DNA of 64,000 bases. Source: Methylorubrum suomiense. Lineage in GTDB: Bacteria > Pseudomonadota > Alphaproteobacteria > Rhizobiales > Beijerinckiaceae. Within the stretch, counting starts at the first letter, position 1. Every line of letters begins with the position of its first letter. The stretch spans positions 248,001 through 312,000 of the forward strand of contig NZ_BPRE01000007.1 in NCBI RefSeq assembly GCF_022179765.1, in the 5' to 3' direction. The position numbers were made by a program, and so were the translations under genes. The notes below the pieces were generated by a model, which was given only the letters and a program-made list of their open reading frames with translations, had not been told where the DNA came from and ran no database searches. Positions 7,292 to 14,752 of the stretch are shown here, piece by piece.

Positions 7292-9127
7292 ATGCCCGCC
7301 TATCGCTCCCGCACCACCACCCATGGCCGCAACATGGCCGGCGCCCGCGGCCTGTGGCGTGCCACTGGCATGAAGGACTCGGATTTCGGCAAGCCGATCA
7401 TCGCGGTGGTGAACTCGTTCACCCAGTTCGTGCCCGGCCATGTCCACCTGAAGGATTTGGGTCAGCTCGTCGCCCGCGAGATCGAGAAGGCGGGCGGTGT
7501 CGCCAAGGAATTCAACACCATCGCGGTCGATGACGGCATCGCCATGGGTCACGATGGGATGCTGTACTCGCTGCCGTCTCGCGAACTCATCGCCGACTCG
7601 GTCGAGTACATGGTCAACGCGCATTGTGCGGACGCCATGGTCTGCATCTCGAATTGCGACAAGATCACCCCCGGCATGCTGATGGCGGCGCTCCGCCTCA
7701 ACATTCCGGCGGTGTTCGTTTCCGGCGGGCCGATGGAGGCCGGCAAGGTCGTCATGAACGGCATCACCCGCAAGTTCGACCTCGTCGATGCGATGGTGGC
7801 GGCGGCCGACGACCGGGTGTCGGACGAGGATGTCGCCGTCATCGAGCGCTCCGCCTGCCCGACCTGCGGTTCCTGCTCGGGGATGTTCACGGCCAATTCC
7901 ATGAACTGCCTCACCGAGGCACTGGGGCTCTCCCTCCCCGGCAACGGCTCGACCCTGGCGACCCATGCCGACCGCAAGCGCCTGTTCGTGGAGGCCGGGC
8001 ACCTCGTGGTCGATCTGGCCCGCCGCTACTACGAGCAGGACGATGCCAGCGTGCTGCCGCGCTCGGTCGCCTCGTTCGCGGCCTTCGAGAACGCGATGAC
8101 CCTCGACATCGCCATGGGCGGTTCGACCAACACGGTGCTGCACCTGCTTGCCGCCGCGCATGAGGGCGAGGTGCCCTTTACCATGGCGGATATCGACCGG
8201 TTGTCGCGCCGCGTGCCGGTGCTGTGCAAGGTCGCCCCGGCGGTGGCCAACGTCCACATGGAGGACGTCCATCGTGCCGGTGGGATCATGGCGATCCTCG
8301 GCGAACTCGACCGCGCCGGCCTGATCGACCGCAATGTCGGCAATGTCGGCGCCGGCAACCTCGGCGAGACGCTCGATCGTTGGGACGTGACTGTGACCCG
8401 CAGCGAATCGGTGCAGAAATTCTTCCGCGCGGCCCCGGGCGGCGTGCCGACCCAGGTCGCCTTCAGCCAGGAATCACGCTGGGACGACCTCGACCTCGAC
8501 CGGGCGGGCGGCGTCATCCGTGATGCGGAACATGCCTATTCCAAGGATGGCGGCCTGGCCGTGCTCTACGGCAACCTGGCCGAGGACGGCTGCATCGTGA
8601 AGACCGCTGGGGTCGACGCATCGATCCTCACCTTCACCGGAACGGCCCATGTCTTCGAGAGCCAGGATGCGGCCGTCGACGGCATTCTGAACGGTCGAGT
8701 CAAAGCCGGTGAGGTGGTGCTGATCCGCTACGAAGGCCCCCGTGGGGGGCCGGGCATGCAGGAGATGCTCTACCCGACGAGCTACCTGAAATCGAAGGGG
8801 CTCGGTAAGGCCTGCGCGCTCGTCACCGATGGACGTTTTTCGGGCGGCTCGTCGGGTCTTTCCATCGGACACGTGTCGCCGGAGGCCGCCGAGGGCGGTC
8901 TGATCGGCCTCGTGGAACAGGGGGACCGGATCGAGATCGACATCCCGAACCGCCGCATTCACTTGGCGGTGGACGAGACCGTCTTGGCGGAGCGCCGTGC
9001 GTTGCGCGAACGGGAGGGGTGGCGCCCGGCATCACCGCGCAAGCGCAAGGTCAGCACGGCCTTGCGGGCCTATGCGATGCTGGCGACCAGCGCGGCGAAG
9101 GGCGCCGTGCGTCGGCTCGAAGAGTAG
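7292..9127 (+). CDS. ilvD: Dihydroxy-acid dehydratase (E. coli-type IlvD)
   Basis: A 611-residue enzyme converting 2,3-dihydroxy-isovalerate or -methylvalerate to the 2-oxo acid in valine and isoleucine synthesis. Iron-sulfur cluster and metal ligands are seen in [10 protein letters not shown] and [19 protein letters not shown]. The C-terminal [20 protein letters not shown] is conserved. The ATG at 7292 opens the family-typical N-terminus [19 protein letters not shown]. It lies 198 bases after leuA with a palindromic repeat between. A second, different IlvD-family gene lies at 14753-16483. Confidence 0.96.
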   Translation: MPAYRSRTTTHGRNMAGARGLWRATGMKDSDFGKPIIAVVNSFTQFVPGHVHLKDLGQLVAREIEKAGGVAKEFNTIAVDDGIAMGHDGMLYSLPSRELIADSVEYMVNAHCADAMVCISNCDKITPGMLMAALRLNIPAVFVSGGPMEAGKVVMNGITRKFDLVDAMVAAADDRVSDEDVAVIERSACPTCGSCSGMFTANSMNCLTEALGLSLPGNGSTLATHADRKRLFVEAGHLVVDLARRYYEQDDASVLPRSVASFAAFENAMTLDIAMGGSTNTVLHLLAAAHEGEVPFTMADIDRLSRRVPVLCKVAPAVANVHMEDVHRAGGIMAILGELDRAGLIDRNVGNVGAGNLGETLDRWDVTVTRSESVQKFFRAAPGGVPTQVAFSQESRWDDLDLDRAGGVIRDAEHAYSKDGGLAVLYGNLAEDGCIVKTAGVDASILTFTGTAHVFESQDAAVDGILNGRVKAGEVVLIRYEGPRGGPGMQEMLYPTSYLKSKGLGKACALVTDGRFSGGSSGLSIGHVSPEAAEGGLIGLVEQGDRIEIDIPNRRIHLAVDETVLAERRALREREGWRPASPRKRKVSTALRAYAMLATSAAKGAVRRLEE

Positions 9128-9147
9128 AAATCCGAAGAGGCCGTGGG

Positions 9148-9177
9148 CCGCTCCCCTCCCGTTCAGGAGGGGAGCGG
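9148..9177. terminator. Bidirectional terminator hairpin
   Basis: A perfect 12-base-pair stem (CCGCTCCCCTCC at 9148-9159 with its complement at 9166-9177) and a six-base loop lie between the convergent ilvD and transglutaminase-like genes. No T-run follows on either side. The position and strength suggest shared termination. Confidence 0.65.
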
Positions 9178-9185
9178 ATTGCGGG

Positions 9186-10025
9186 TCACGCCGCCTGTTC
9201 GATGCGAACGGCATCCGACTGCGTCACCTCGTCGGTGTGCACGTCGAATCGGACGAGGCGCGCCGAGCCGAAGCTCGTCGAGATCGCGCAATCGGTGGCG
9301 TCGCGCCCACGCGCCATCACGATCCGGCCGATGCGGGGCGTGTTGTGGCGCGCGTCGAACGTATACCAGCGCCCATCGAGATACACCTCGAACCACGCCG
9401 AGAAGTCCATCGGATCGGGCACCGCCGGCACGCCGATATCGCCGAGGTAACCGGTGCAGTAGCGTGCCGGAATGTTCATGCAGCGGCAGAAGGCGATGGC
9501 CAGATGGGCGAAGTCGCGGCAGACCCCGACCTGCTGGGTGTAGCCGTCGAAGGCCGTGCGGGTGGCGTCGGCCTGCTGGTAGTCGAAATGGATGCGCTCG
9601 TGCACGTAGTCGACGATCGCCTGCACGCGGGCCCAGCCTTCCGGGGTTTGGCCGAAGAGCTGCCACGCCGTCGGGCACAGCTTGTCGGTGTCGCAATAGC
9701 GGCTGCCGAGGAGAAACGGCATCACGTCGTCGGGCAACTCGTGCACCGGGAGCTGCCGCGCCGTCGGCTCGACGATGTCAGGCAACCCGGAGTCTTCGAC
9801 GAGGAAATCGGCCGACAGCGTGATGCGTCCGGCCGGCGCCAGAAGCCGAGTACAGACATTGCCGAACGCGTCGAGCGATTGCCGCTGCGGCACCTGCGGA
9901 TCGGTCGTGATGATCTCGGGGCTGCGCAGATCCTTCCTGCGGGAAGGATGCACGTTCAGCAGCAACGTCATCGGAGTTGGGGCGAAGGTTTCGAACGCGA
10001 TGTCGTAGCCGGTGCGGATCAGCAT
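9186..10025 (-). CDS. Transglutaminase-like family protein
   Basis: A 279-residue protein with a beta-rich N-terminal domain (bacterial transglutaminase-like N region, about residues 1-85) and a transglutaminase/protease core. The catalytic cysteine is in VGVCRDFAH, and the Asp is in WYTFDARHN. At the usual histidine position the sequence is MDFSAWFEVYL, with Ser where canonical members have His-Ala-Trp. I recall that related alphaproteobacterial proteins often have this pattern, so activity cannot be assumed either way. The ATG at 10025 was preferred to one at 10079 because MLIRTGYDI is the usual family start. Substrate unknown. Confidence 0.8.
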   Translation of the reverse strand: MLIRTGYDIAFETFAPTPMTLLLNVHPSRRKDLRSPEIITTDPQVPQRQSLDAFGNVCTRLLAPAGRITLSADFLVEDSGLPDIVEPTARQLPVHELPDDVMPFLLGSRYCDTDKLCPTAWQLFGQTPEGWARVQAIVDYVHERIHFDYQQADATRTAFDGYTQQVGVCRDFAHLAIAFCRCMNIPARYCTGYLGDIGVPAVPDPMDFSAWFEVYLDGRWYTFDARHNTPRIGRIVMARGRDATDCAISTSFGSARLVRFDVHTDEVTQSDAVRIEQAA

Positions 10026-10122
10026 GGCCGTGCCTTGAGGTTTGGACTGCAACACGGGCGCTCGATCGACAACGGACATTGCGATCGATGCGCGAGTGAG
10101 CCCACAATCCTTTGACGGACTT

Positions 10123-10137
10123 GTCGTTCCGAACGAC
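10123..10137. promoter_or_regulatory. Inverted repeat upstream of ccmC
   Basis: GTCGTT-CCG-AACGAC is a perfect 6+3+6 inverted repeat, preceded by TTGACG at 10112-10117, which could be a -35 element. It sits in the divergent space between the transglutaminase-like gene and ccmC, about 100 bases before ccmC. A second small hairpin (CGCGCG-AAA-CGCGCG, 10184-10198) lies closer to the gene. Operator function is only suggested. Confidence 0.3.
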
Positions 10138-10237
10138 GCTGCTCAAATGTTGCGCATCGCACACAAGCCTTTGTGATCCCACCCGCGCGAAACGCGCGCA
10201 TTGCTGGTGCGCCGCAGCAAGCGGTATGGAGAGTGGC

Positions 10238-11038
10238 ATGTGGACCGCTCTCTGGAACCGCCTCGCCCAACCGGGCCATTTCCTGCGCTGGTCGGGCGCC
10301 GCTTTGCCCTGGCTCGCTGGACTCTCGGCCGTGATGATCGCGGTCGGTCTGTTCCTGACCTTCTTCACCGTACCGCCGGATTACCAGCAGGGCGATACGG
10401 TGCGGATCATGTACATCCACGTGCCGGCGGCGGTCCTCGGAATGGGGTTCTACGGAGCGATGGCCCTGTCGGCCGTTGGCTCGCTGGTCTGGCGCCATCC
10501 CCTCGCTGACGTTTCGCAGCGCGCTGCCGCGCCGATCGGAGCGGCCTTCACCCTGATCTGCCTTGTCACCGGTTCCCTTTGGGGCAAGCCCATGTGGGGC
10601 ACCTACTGGGTCTGGGATGCACGACTGACTTCGATGCTGGTGCTGTTCCTTCTCTATTGCGGCATCATCGCCCTGTGGCGCACCATCGAGGATCCGAACC
10701 GGGCCGCGCGTGCGGTCTCGATCCTCACCCTCGTCGGCGCAGTCAACCTGCCGATCATCAAGTTCTCGGTGAACTGGTGGTCGACGCTGCATCAGCCGGC
10801 TTCGATCCTCCGGATGGGCGGCCCGACATTGCATGCGTCGATGCTCTACCCGCTCCTCGAGATGATCCTGGCCATGACGCTTCTCGGCGTGACGCTGCAT
10901 CTCCAGGCGATGCGTACCGAAATCTACCGGCGCCGAGTCCGGGCGCTGCTGATCCGCCAGGCCGAACGGCTGGATGCGGGCGTGCAGGCGCCCGTCACCC
11001 GGGCGGCGGTATCGCTGCCCGTCGGTCAAGCGATCTGA
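10238..11038 (+). CDS. ccmC: Cytochrome c maturation heme-handling protein CcmC
   Basis: A 266-residue polytopic membrane protein of cytochrome c maturation system I. It carries the WWD-type tryptophan-rich heme-handling motif WGTYWVWDARLTSML between transmembrane helices, flanked by the heme-ligand histidines in YIHVPAAVLGM and STLHQPASIL. CcmC loads heme onto the chaperone CcmE. The ATG at 10238 has GGAGAG four bases upstream; an ATG at 10226 lacks a site. It is followed by ccmD and ccmG. No ccmA, ccmB, ccmE, ccmF or ccmH is in the window. Confidence 0.94.
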   Translation: MWTALWNRLAQPGHFLRWSGAALPWLAGLSAVMIAVGLFLTFFTVPPDYQQGDTVRIMYIHVPAAVLGMGFYGAMALSAVGSLVWRHPLADVSQRAAAPIGAAFTLICLVTGSLWGKPMWGTYWVWDARLTSMLVLFLLYCGIIALWRTIEDPNRAARAVSILTLVGAVNLPIIKFSVNWWSTLHQPASILRMGGPTLHASMLYPLLEMILAMTLLGVTLHLQAMRTEIYRRRVRALLIRQAERLDAGVQAPVTRAAVSLPVGQAI

Positions 11039-11048
11039 GAGACCAGCG

Positions 11049-11201
11049 ATGGCGTTCGGACCCTACACAGCGTTCATCGCGGGCGCGTTCGGCTTCACGG
11101 CGCTCGTGCTCGGCGCCCTGATTCTCAATGGCTGGCGCGACGGGCGGGCTCAGCTCCGCGCATTGGCCGAACTCCAGGACGAGCGGAGCAGCAACCGGTG
11201 A
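11049..11201 (+). CDS. ccmD: Heme exporter accessory protein CcmD
   Basis: A 50-residue protein with one transmembrane helix (FIAGAFGFTALVLGALILNGW) preceded by the usual GPYTAFI start and followed by a charged cytoplasmic tail, RAQLRALAELQDE. CcmD stabilises the CcmC-CcmE heme complex and its release. It sits 10 bases after ccmC and overlaps the ccmG start by four bases (GTGA), which supports its reading as a real gene. Confidence 0.88.
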   Translation: MAFGPYTAFIAGAFGFTALVLGALILNGWRDGRAQLRALAELQDERSSNR

Positions 11202-11797
11202 GCGTGAATCCGACGGTGGAGCGCCCCCGGCGCTCGCTCCTCGTCCTGCTGCCGGTGGTGGTCTTCACCGTGCTTGCGGTGGTCTTCTTCGTCCGCCTGC
11301 GCTCGGGGGCCGACCCTCAGGCCCTGCCATCCGCCCTCATCGGCAAGCCGGTGCCGACCTTCGCGCTCGGTCCCGTGCCGGGCCTGCAAGCCAAAGGCAT
11401 ATCGGTGCCGGGGCTCAGCAGCACCGACCTCAAGGGTCAGGTCACGGTCCTCAACATCTTCGCCTCGTGGTGCGCACCCTGCCAGGTCGAGCACCCGATG
11501 CTGATGCGGCTCGCGCAGGAACCCGGCATCCGGCTGGTCGGCATCGACTACAAGGATCCGGGGGATGCCGGTCGCCGCTGGCTGGAACGTCACGGACTGC
11601 CGTTCTCCGCGGTCGGTTCCGACGTGACGGGTCGCGCCGGCATCGACCTCGGCGTCTACGGCGTTCCCGAGACCTTCGTCATCGGTCCGGACGGCATCAT
11701 TCGCGACAAGCTCGTCGGTATCCTGACGCCAGAGAATTACGCGAGCGTGCTGGAGCGCATCCGTGCTGCGGGGCGCGCCGCACCCGCGACGAACTGA
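11198..11797 (+). CDS. ccmG: Thiol:disulfide interchange protein CcmG/DsbE
   Basis: A 199-residue membrane-anchored thioredoxin-fold protein. One N-terminal transmembrane helix (SLLVLLPVVVFTVLAVVFFV) holds the domain in the periplasm. The active site is WCAPC in FASWCAPCQVEHP, and the cis-proline region is YGVPETFVI. It reduces apocytochrome c heme-binding cysteines before heme ligation. The start is a GTG overlapping the ccmD stop (GTGA). The targets in this window would include the c-type cytochrome at 59202-60479. Confidence 0.94.
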   Translation: MSVNPTVERPRRSLLVLLPVVVFTVLAVVFFVRLRSGADPQALPSALIGKPVPTFALGPVPGLQAKGISVPGLSSTDLKGQVTVLNIFASWCAPCQVEHPMLMRLAQEPGIRLVGIDYKDPGDAGRRWLERHGLPFSAVGSDVTGRAGIDLGVYGVPETFVIGPDGIIRDKLVGILTPENYASVLERIRAAGRAAPATN

Positions 11798-11934
11798 CGA
11801 CGGCGCCCTTCGCCCAAACGGTTTCATAAAACCCGCGGCTCGCGTCTCCTCGCGGGATACGACCTGAAATCCGGTGAGCCTGTCGTTGACAGGCGGCCCG
11901 ATGCCCATTCTGGCATCGCGCCTCGACATCTCCC

Positions 11935-11958
11935 CCGATCCTTGCATCCTGGGATCGG
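11935..11958 (+). promoter_or_regulatory. Hairpin directly upstream of the eutB ribosome binding site
   Basis: CCGATCC at 11935-11941 pairs perfectly with GGATCGG at 11952-11958, leaving a 10-base loop. It lies just before CAGGAGAG (11961-11968), the eutB binding site. A second weak hairpin lies at 11832-11856 just after ccmG. I looked for cobalamin-riboswitch boxes here, because ethanolamine ammonia-lyase needs adenosylcobalamin, and did not find them. A regulatory role is possible but unproven. Confidence 0.3.
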
Positions 11959-11975
11959 AGCAGGAGAGCCACTGA

Positions 11976-13358
11976 ATGCCCTATCGCCATACCGTCGGCC
12001 CGCGGACCCATGTCTTTGCCGATTTGGCGACGCTGATGGCCAAGGCGACGCCGATCCGCTCCGGCGATTGCCTCGCGGGCATCGCCGCGGAATCGGCCGA
12101 GGAGAACATGGCCGCGCGCTGGTGCCTCGCCGACGTGCCGTTGAAGGAGATCCTGGCACGCCCGCTCATTCCCTACGAGGACGACGACGTCACCCGTCTG
12201 ATCCTCGACGATCACGACGAGGCGGCCTTCGCCGACATCGCTCACCTGACGGTCGGCGATTTTCGCGAGTTTCTGCTCACCGCCACGTCCGAGACCTTGG
12301 CCCGCATCGCGCCCGGCGTGACGCCGGAGATCGCGGCCGCCGTCTCCAAGATCATGCGCAATCAGGATCTCATCCTCGTCGCCCGCAAGTGCCGGGTGGT
12401 GACGAAATTCCGCAACACCATCGGCTTGCCGGGAACGCTGGCCGTGCGGCTCCAGCCGAACCACCCGACCGACGATCCCGCCGGCGTCACCGCCTCGATT
12501 CTCGACGGATTGAGCTACGGCTGCGGCGATGCGGTCATCGGCATCAATCCGGTCTCCGACTCGATCCAGACGATGGCCGGCCTGCTGCGCCTGTTCGACG
12601 GAATCATCGACCGCCTCGAAATTCCGACGCAAGCCTGCGTGCTGACCCACGTGACCACGACACTGGACGCGATGAACCGAGGTCTGCCGGTCGATCTCGT
12701 GTTCCAGTCGATCGCCGGCACCCAGAAGGCCAATGCGAGCTTCGGCGTCACGCTGCCGATCCTGAAGGAGGCGCACGAGGCTGCGCTCGCCCTCAAGCGC
12801 GGGAGCTTGGGCGACAACGTGATGTATTTCGAGACCGGACAGGGCTCGGCCCTCTCCGCGGATGCCCATCACGGCATCGATCAGCAGACGCTCGAAGCCC
12901 GGGCCTACGCGGTGGCGCGACGCTACCGGCCGCTCCTCGTCAACACGGTGGTGGGCTTCATCGGGCCCGAATACCTCTACGATGGCAAGGAGATCATCCG
13001 TGCCGGCCTCGAGGATCATTTTTGCGGCAAGCTGATGGGCGTGCCGCTCGGTGTCGACGTCTGCTACACCAATCACGCCGAGGCCGATCAGGACGATATG
13101 GACACGCTGCTCACCCTGCTCGGGGCGGCTGGCTGCACCTACGTTATGGGCATTCCCGGCGCCGACGACGTGATGCTGAACTACCAATCCACCTCGTTCC
13201 ACGATCAACTCTACATCCGCGAGGTCCTGGGCCTGAAGCGCGCCCCGGAATTCGAGGAATGGCTGGCCCGCATCGGGCTCACCGATGCCACCGGCACCCT
13301 TTTGCCCGGCAATGCGGCATCCCGATTGATATCCGTCGCACCGGAGCTCGCCGCATGA
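11976..13358 (+). CDS. eutB: Ethanolamine ammonia-lyase large subunit
   Basis: A 460-residue subunit of the adenosylcobalamin-dependent enzyme that splits ethanolamine to acetaldehyde and ammonia. The TIM-barrel shows RNTIGLPGTLAVRLQPNHPTDD, GDAVIGINPVSDS, the substrate-site Glu/Asp region MYFETGQGSALSADAHHG and GVPLGVDVCYTNHAEADQDD. The length matches EutB (about 453 aa). The eutC start overlaps its stop by four bases. No eutA reactivase, microcompartment shell or transporter genes are adjacent, so this is the minimal catabolic form. Confidence 0.97.
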   Translation: MPYRHTVGPRTHVFADLATLMAKATPIRSGDCLAGIAAESAEENMAARWCLADVPLKEILARPLIPYEDDDVTRLILDDHDEAAFADIAHLTVGDFREFLLTATSETLARIAPGVTPEIAAAVSKIMRNQDLILVARKCRVVTKFRNTIGLPGTLAVRLQPNHPTDDPAGVTASILDGLSYGCGDAVIGINPVSDSIQTMAGLLRLFDGIIDRLEIPTQACVLTHVTTTLDAMNRGLPVDLVFQSIAGTQKANASFGVTLPILKEAHEAALALKRGSLGDNVMYFETGQGSALSADAHHGIDQQTLEARAYAVARRYRPLLVNTVVGFIGPEYLYDGKEIIRAGLEDHFCGKLMGVPLGVDVCYTNHAEADQDDMDTLLTLLGAAGCTYVMGIPGADDVMLNYQSTSFHDQLYIREVLGLKRAPEFEEWLARIGLTDATGTLLPGNAASRLISVAPELAA

Positions 13359-14140
13359 TCGGGGATACCGACGATCTCTGGCGTCGCCTCGGCGCGCTGA
13401 CGCCGGCCCGCATCGGGCTGGGTCGCGCCGGCGCAGGCCTGCCGACCCGTGAAGTGCTCAAGTTCGGTCTCGCCCATGCGCAGGCACGGGACGCGGTGCA
13501 CACCGCGATGGATGCGGCGGAGGTTGCCGCCGAGATCGAAGCGCTCGGGCTGCCCACCGTCACGGTGACATCCCGCGCCGAGGATCGCGCGACCTATCTT
13601 CGCCGGCCCGATTACGGGCGCCGCCTCTCGCCGGAGGGTCGCACCAGCCTTGCCGAGGCGACCCATGAATCGGTCGATCTCGCCCTCGTCGTGGCCGACG
13701 GTCTGTCAGCCCGGGCGGTTCATGAGGGGGCTGCCGCCATGCTGAGGGCCTTCAAACCGCACGCGGACAACGCTGGCTGGCGGCTCGCCCCGGTGGTGAT
13801 CGCGACGCAGGCACGGGTCGCCCTCGGCGACGAGGCGGCGGAAGCCCTGCGGGCCCGCGCCGTGGCGGTGGTGATCGGGGAACGACCGGGCCTGTCCTCG
13901 CCGGACAGTCTTGGCCTCTACGTTACCTTCGATCCCAAGGTTGGCCGTTCGGATGCCGAGCGCAATTGCATCTCGAATGTGCGTCCGGCCGGTCTCTCGC
14001 ACGACCTCGCCGCCTTCAAGCTGAACTGGTTGTTGACTCAAGCCTTCTCCCGCGGGCTGACCGGGGTCGGCTTGAAGGACGAGAGCGACCGGCTGATCGA
14101 GGCCGCCGACTCACCCGAGGCCCTGGCGCCGCCGAGCTGA
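13355..14140 (+). CDS. eutC: Ethanolamine ammonia-lyase small subunit
   Basis: A 261-residue partner of EutB that completes the cobalamin site. Typical features are ARIGLGRAGAGLPTREVLKFGLAHAQARDAVH at the N-terminus, LVVADGLSARAVHEGA, the conserved VVIGERPGLSSPDSLGLYVTFDP and SDAERNCISNVRPAGL. The start codon overlaps the eutB stop (ATGA), so the pair is translationally coupled. A strong hairpin follows at 14189-14206. Confidence 0.96.
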   Translation: MIGDTDDLWRRLGALTPARIGLGRAGAGLPTREVLKFGLAHAQARDAVHTAMDAAEVAAEIEALGLPTVTVTSRAEDRATYLRRPDYGRRLSPEGRTSLAEATHESVDLALVVADGLSARAVHEGAAAMLRAFKPHADNAGWRLAPVVIATQARVALGDEAAEALRARAVAVVIGERPGLSSPDSLGLYVTFDPKVGRSDAERNCISNVRPAGLSHDLAAFKLNWLLTQAFSRGLTGVGLKDESDRLIEAADSPEALAPPS

Positions 14141-14188
14141 CATATCGCTCCGACGCCGCAGCGTCCCGCGTCGGAACCGCATCGGAAC

Positions 14189-14206
14189 GGAGGCCGATCG
14201 GCCTCC
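14189..14206 (+). terminator. Terminator-like hairpin after eutC
   Basis: GGAGGCC-GATC-GGCCTCC is a perfect 7-bp stem with a four-base loop, followed by CTTCTCG. It begins 48 bases after the eutC stop. The pyrimidine-rich tail is weak but the position fits a terminator. Confidence 0.55.
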
Positions 14207-14752
14207 CTTCTCGTCCTCCAGCTTTCATGGCAGTTGACAGCGCTCGTCGGTCGTTGCGGGTGCGACCTGCCTATGACCTCAGCGTCGTCGACAACGGATA
14301 GCCAAGACCGAGCCTAGATCCTCACAGTCACCGCGCGATCGGTCGATCCGTCAGGGATGGGGCGAATCGTCGAGTTGATGCTCGGTGTGACTGGATTTGA
14401 TCACCCGAAAAACCGGATGAAGCCGCACAGCGGTTTCAAGTGATGAGCGCTCAACGTGCAGGCGGATGAAGCTCGATACGAAATTTCAGGACGTGAATTG
14501 AAGCAAGCGTAGCTGTTGCGGGCCCGACACACCGCGAAACCAACCAGACTTTGCCTTGGGGCGTGCCTTCGAGCGCCGCAATCCCACCATAAACCGGGAC
14601 GACTTCCGGGGTCGCGGTAAGTGCTGTCGCTCCAACGCTTTATCGCGGAGTTTCGAGGACGTCGAACGACGTTTTCGCGAGACCTCTCTCGGGAGGCGCC
14701 GCGACCTCGGATGCGTACAGGGACCGGGGCAGAGATCGGCGATCAATCAGCG
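14207..14752. other. Long intergenic region before the second IlvD-family gene
   Basis: From the eutC terminator to the next start codon there is no reading frame with a recognisable product or convincing codon structure. The only structure I see is a short palindrome, ACGTCG-AA-CGACGT (14659-14672), followed by three T, and a small CCTC/GAGG stem-loop just after it. The stretch must contain the promoter of the 14753 gene. A small RNA cannot be excluded, but I have no direct evidence for one. Confidence 0.4.

Noticed and set aside
11798..11975. Possible cobalamin riboswitch before eutB (a GCCACTG string occurs just before the start codon)
   Set aside because: The conserved B12-box sequence and the surrounding helices are not present; the string is in the ribosome-binding-site region and is probably chance.
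14486..14746. Small minus-strand frame in the gap before the second dehydratase gene
   Set aside because: Arg/Lys/Ser-rich translation with no family resemblance, no binding site and overlapping frames of the same quality; not supported as a gene.
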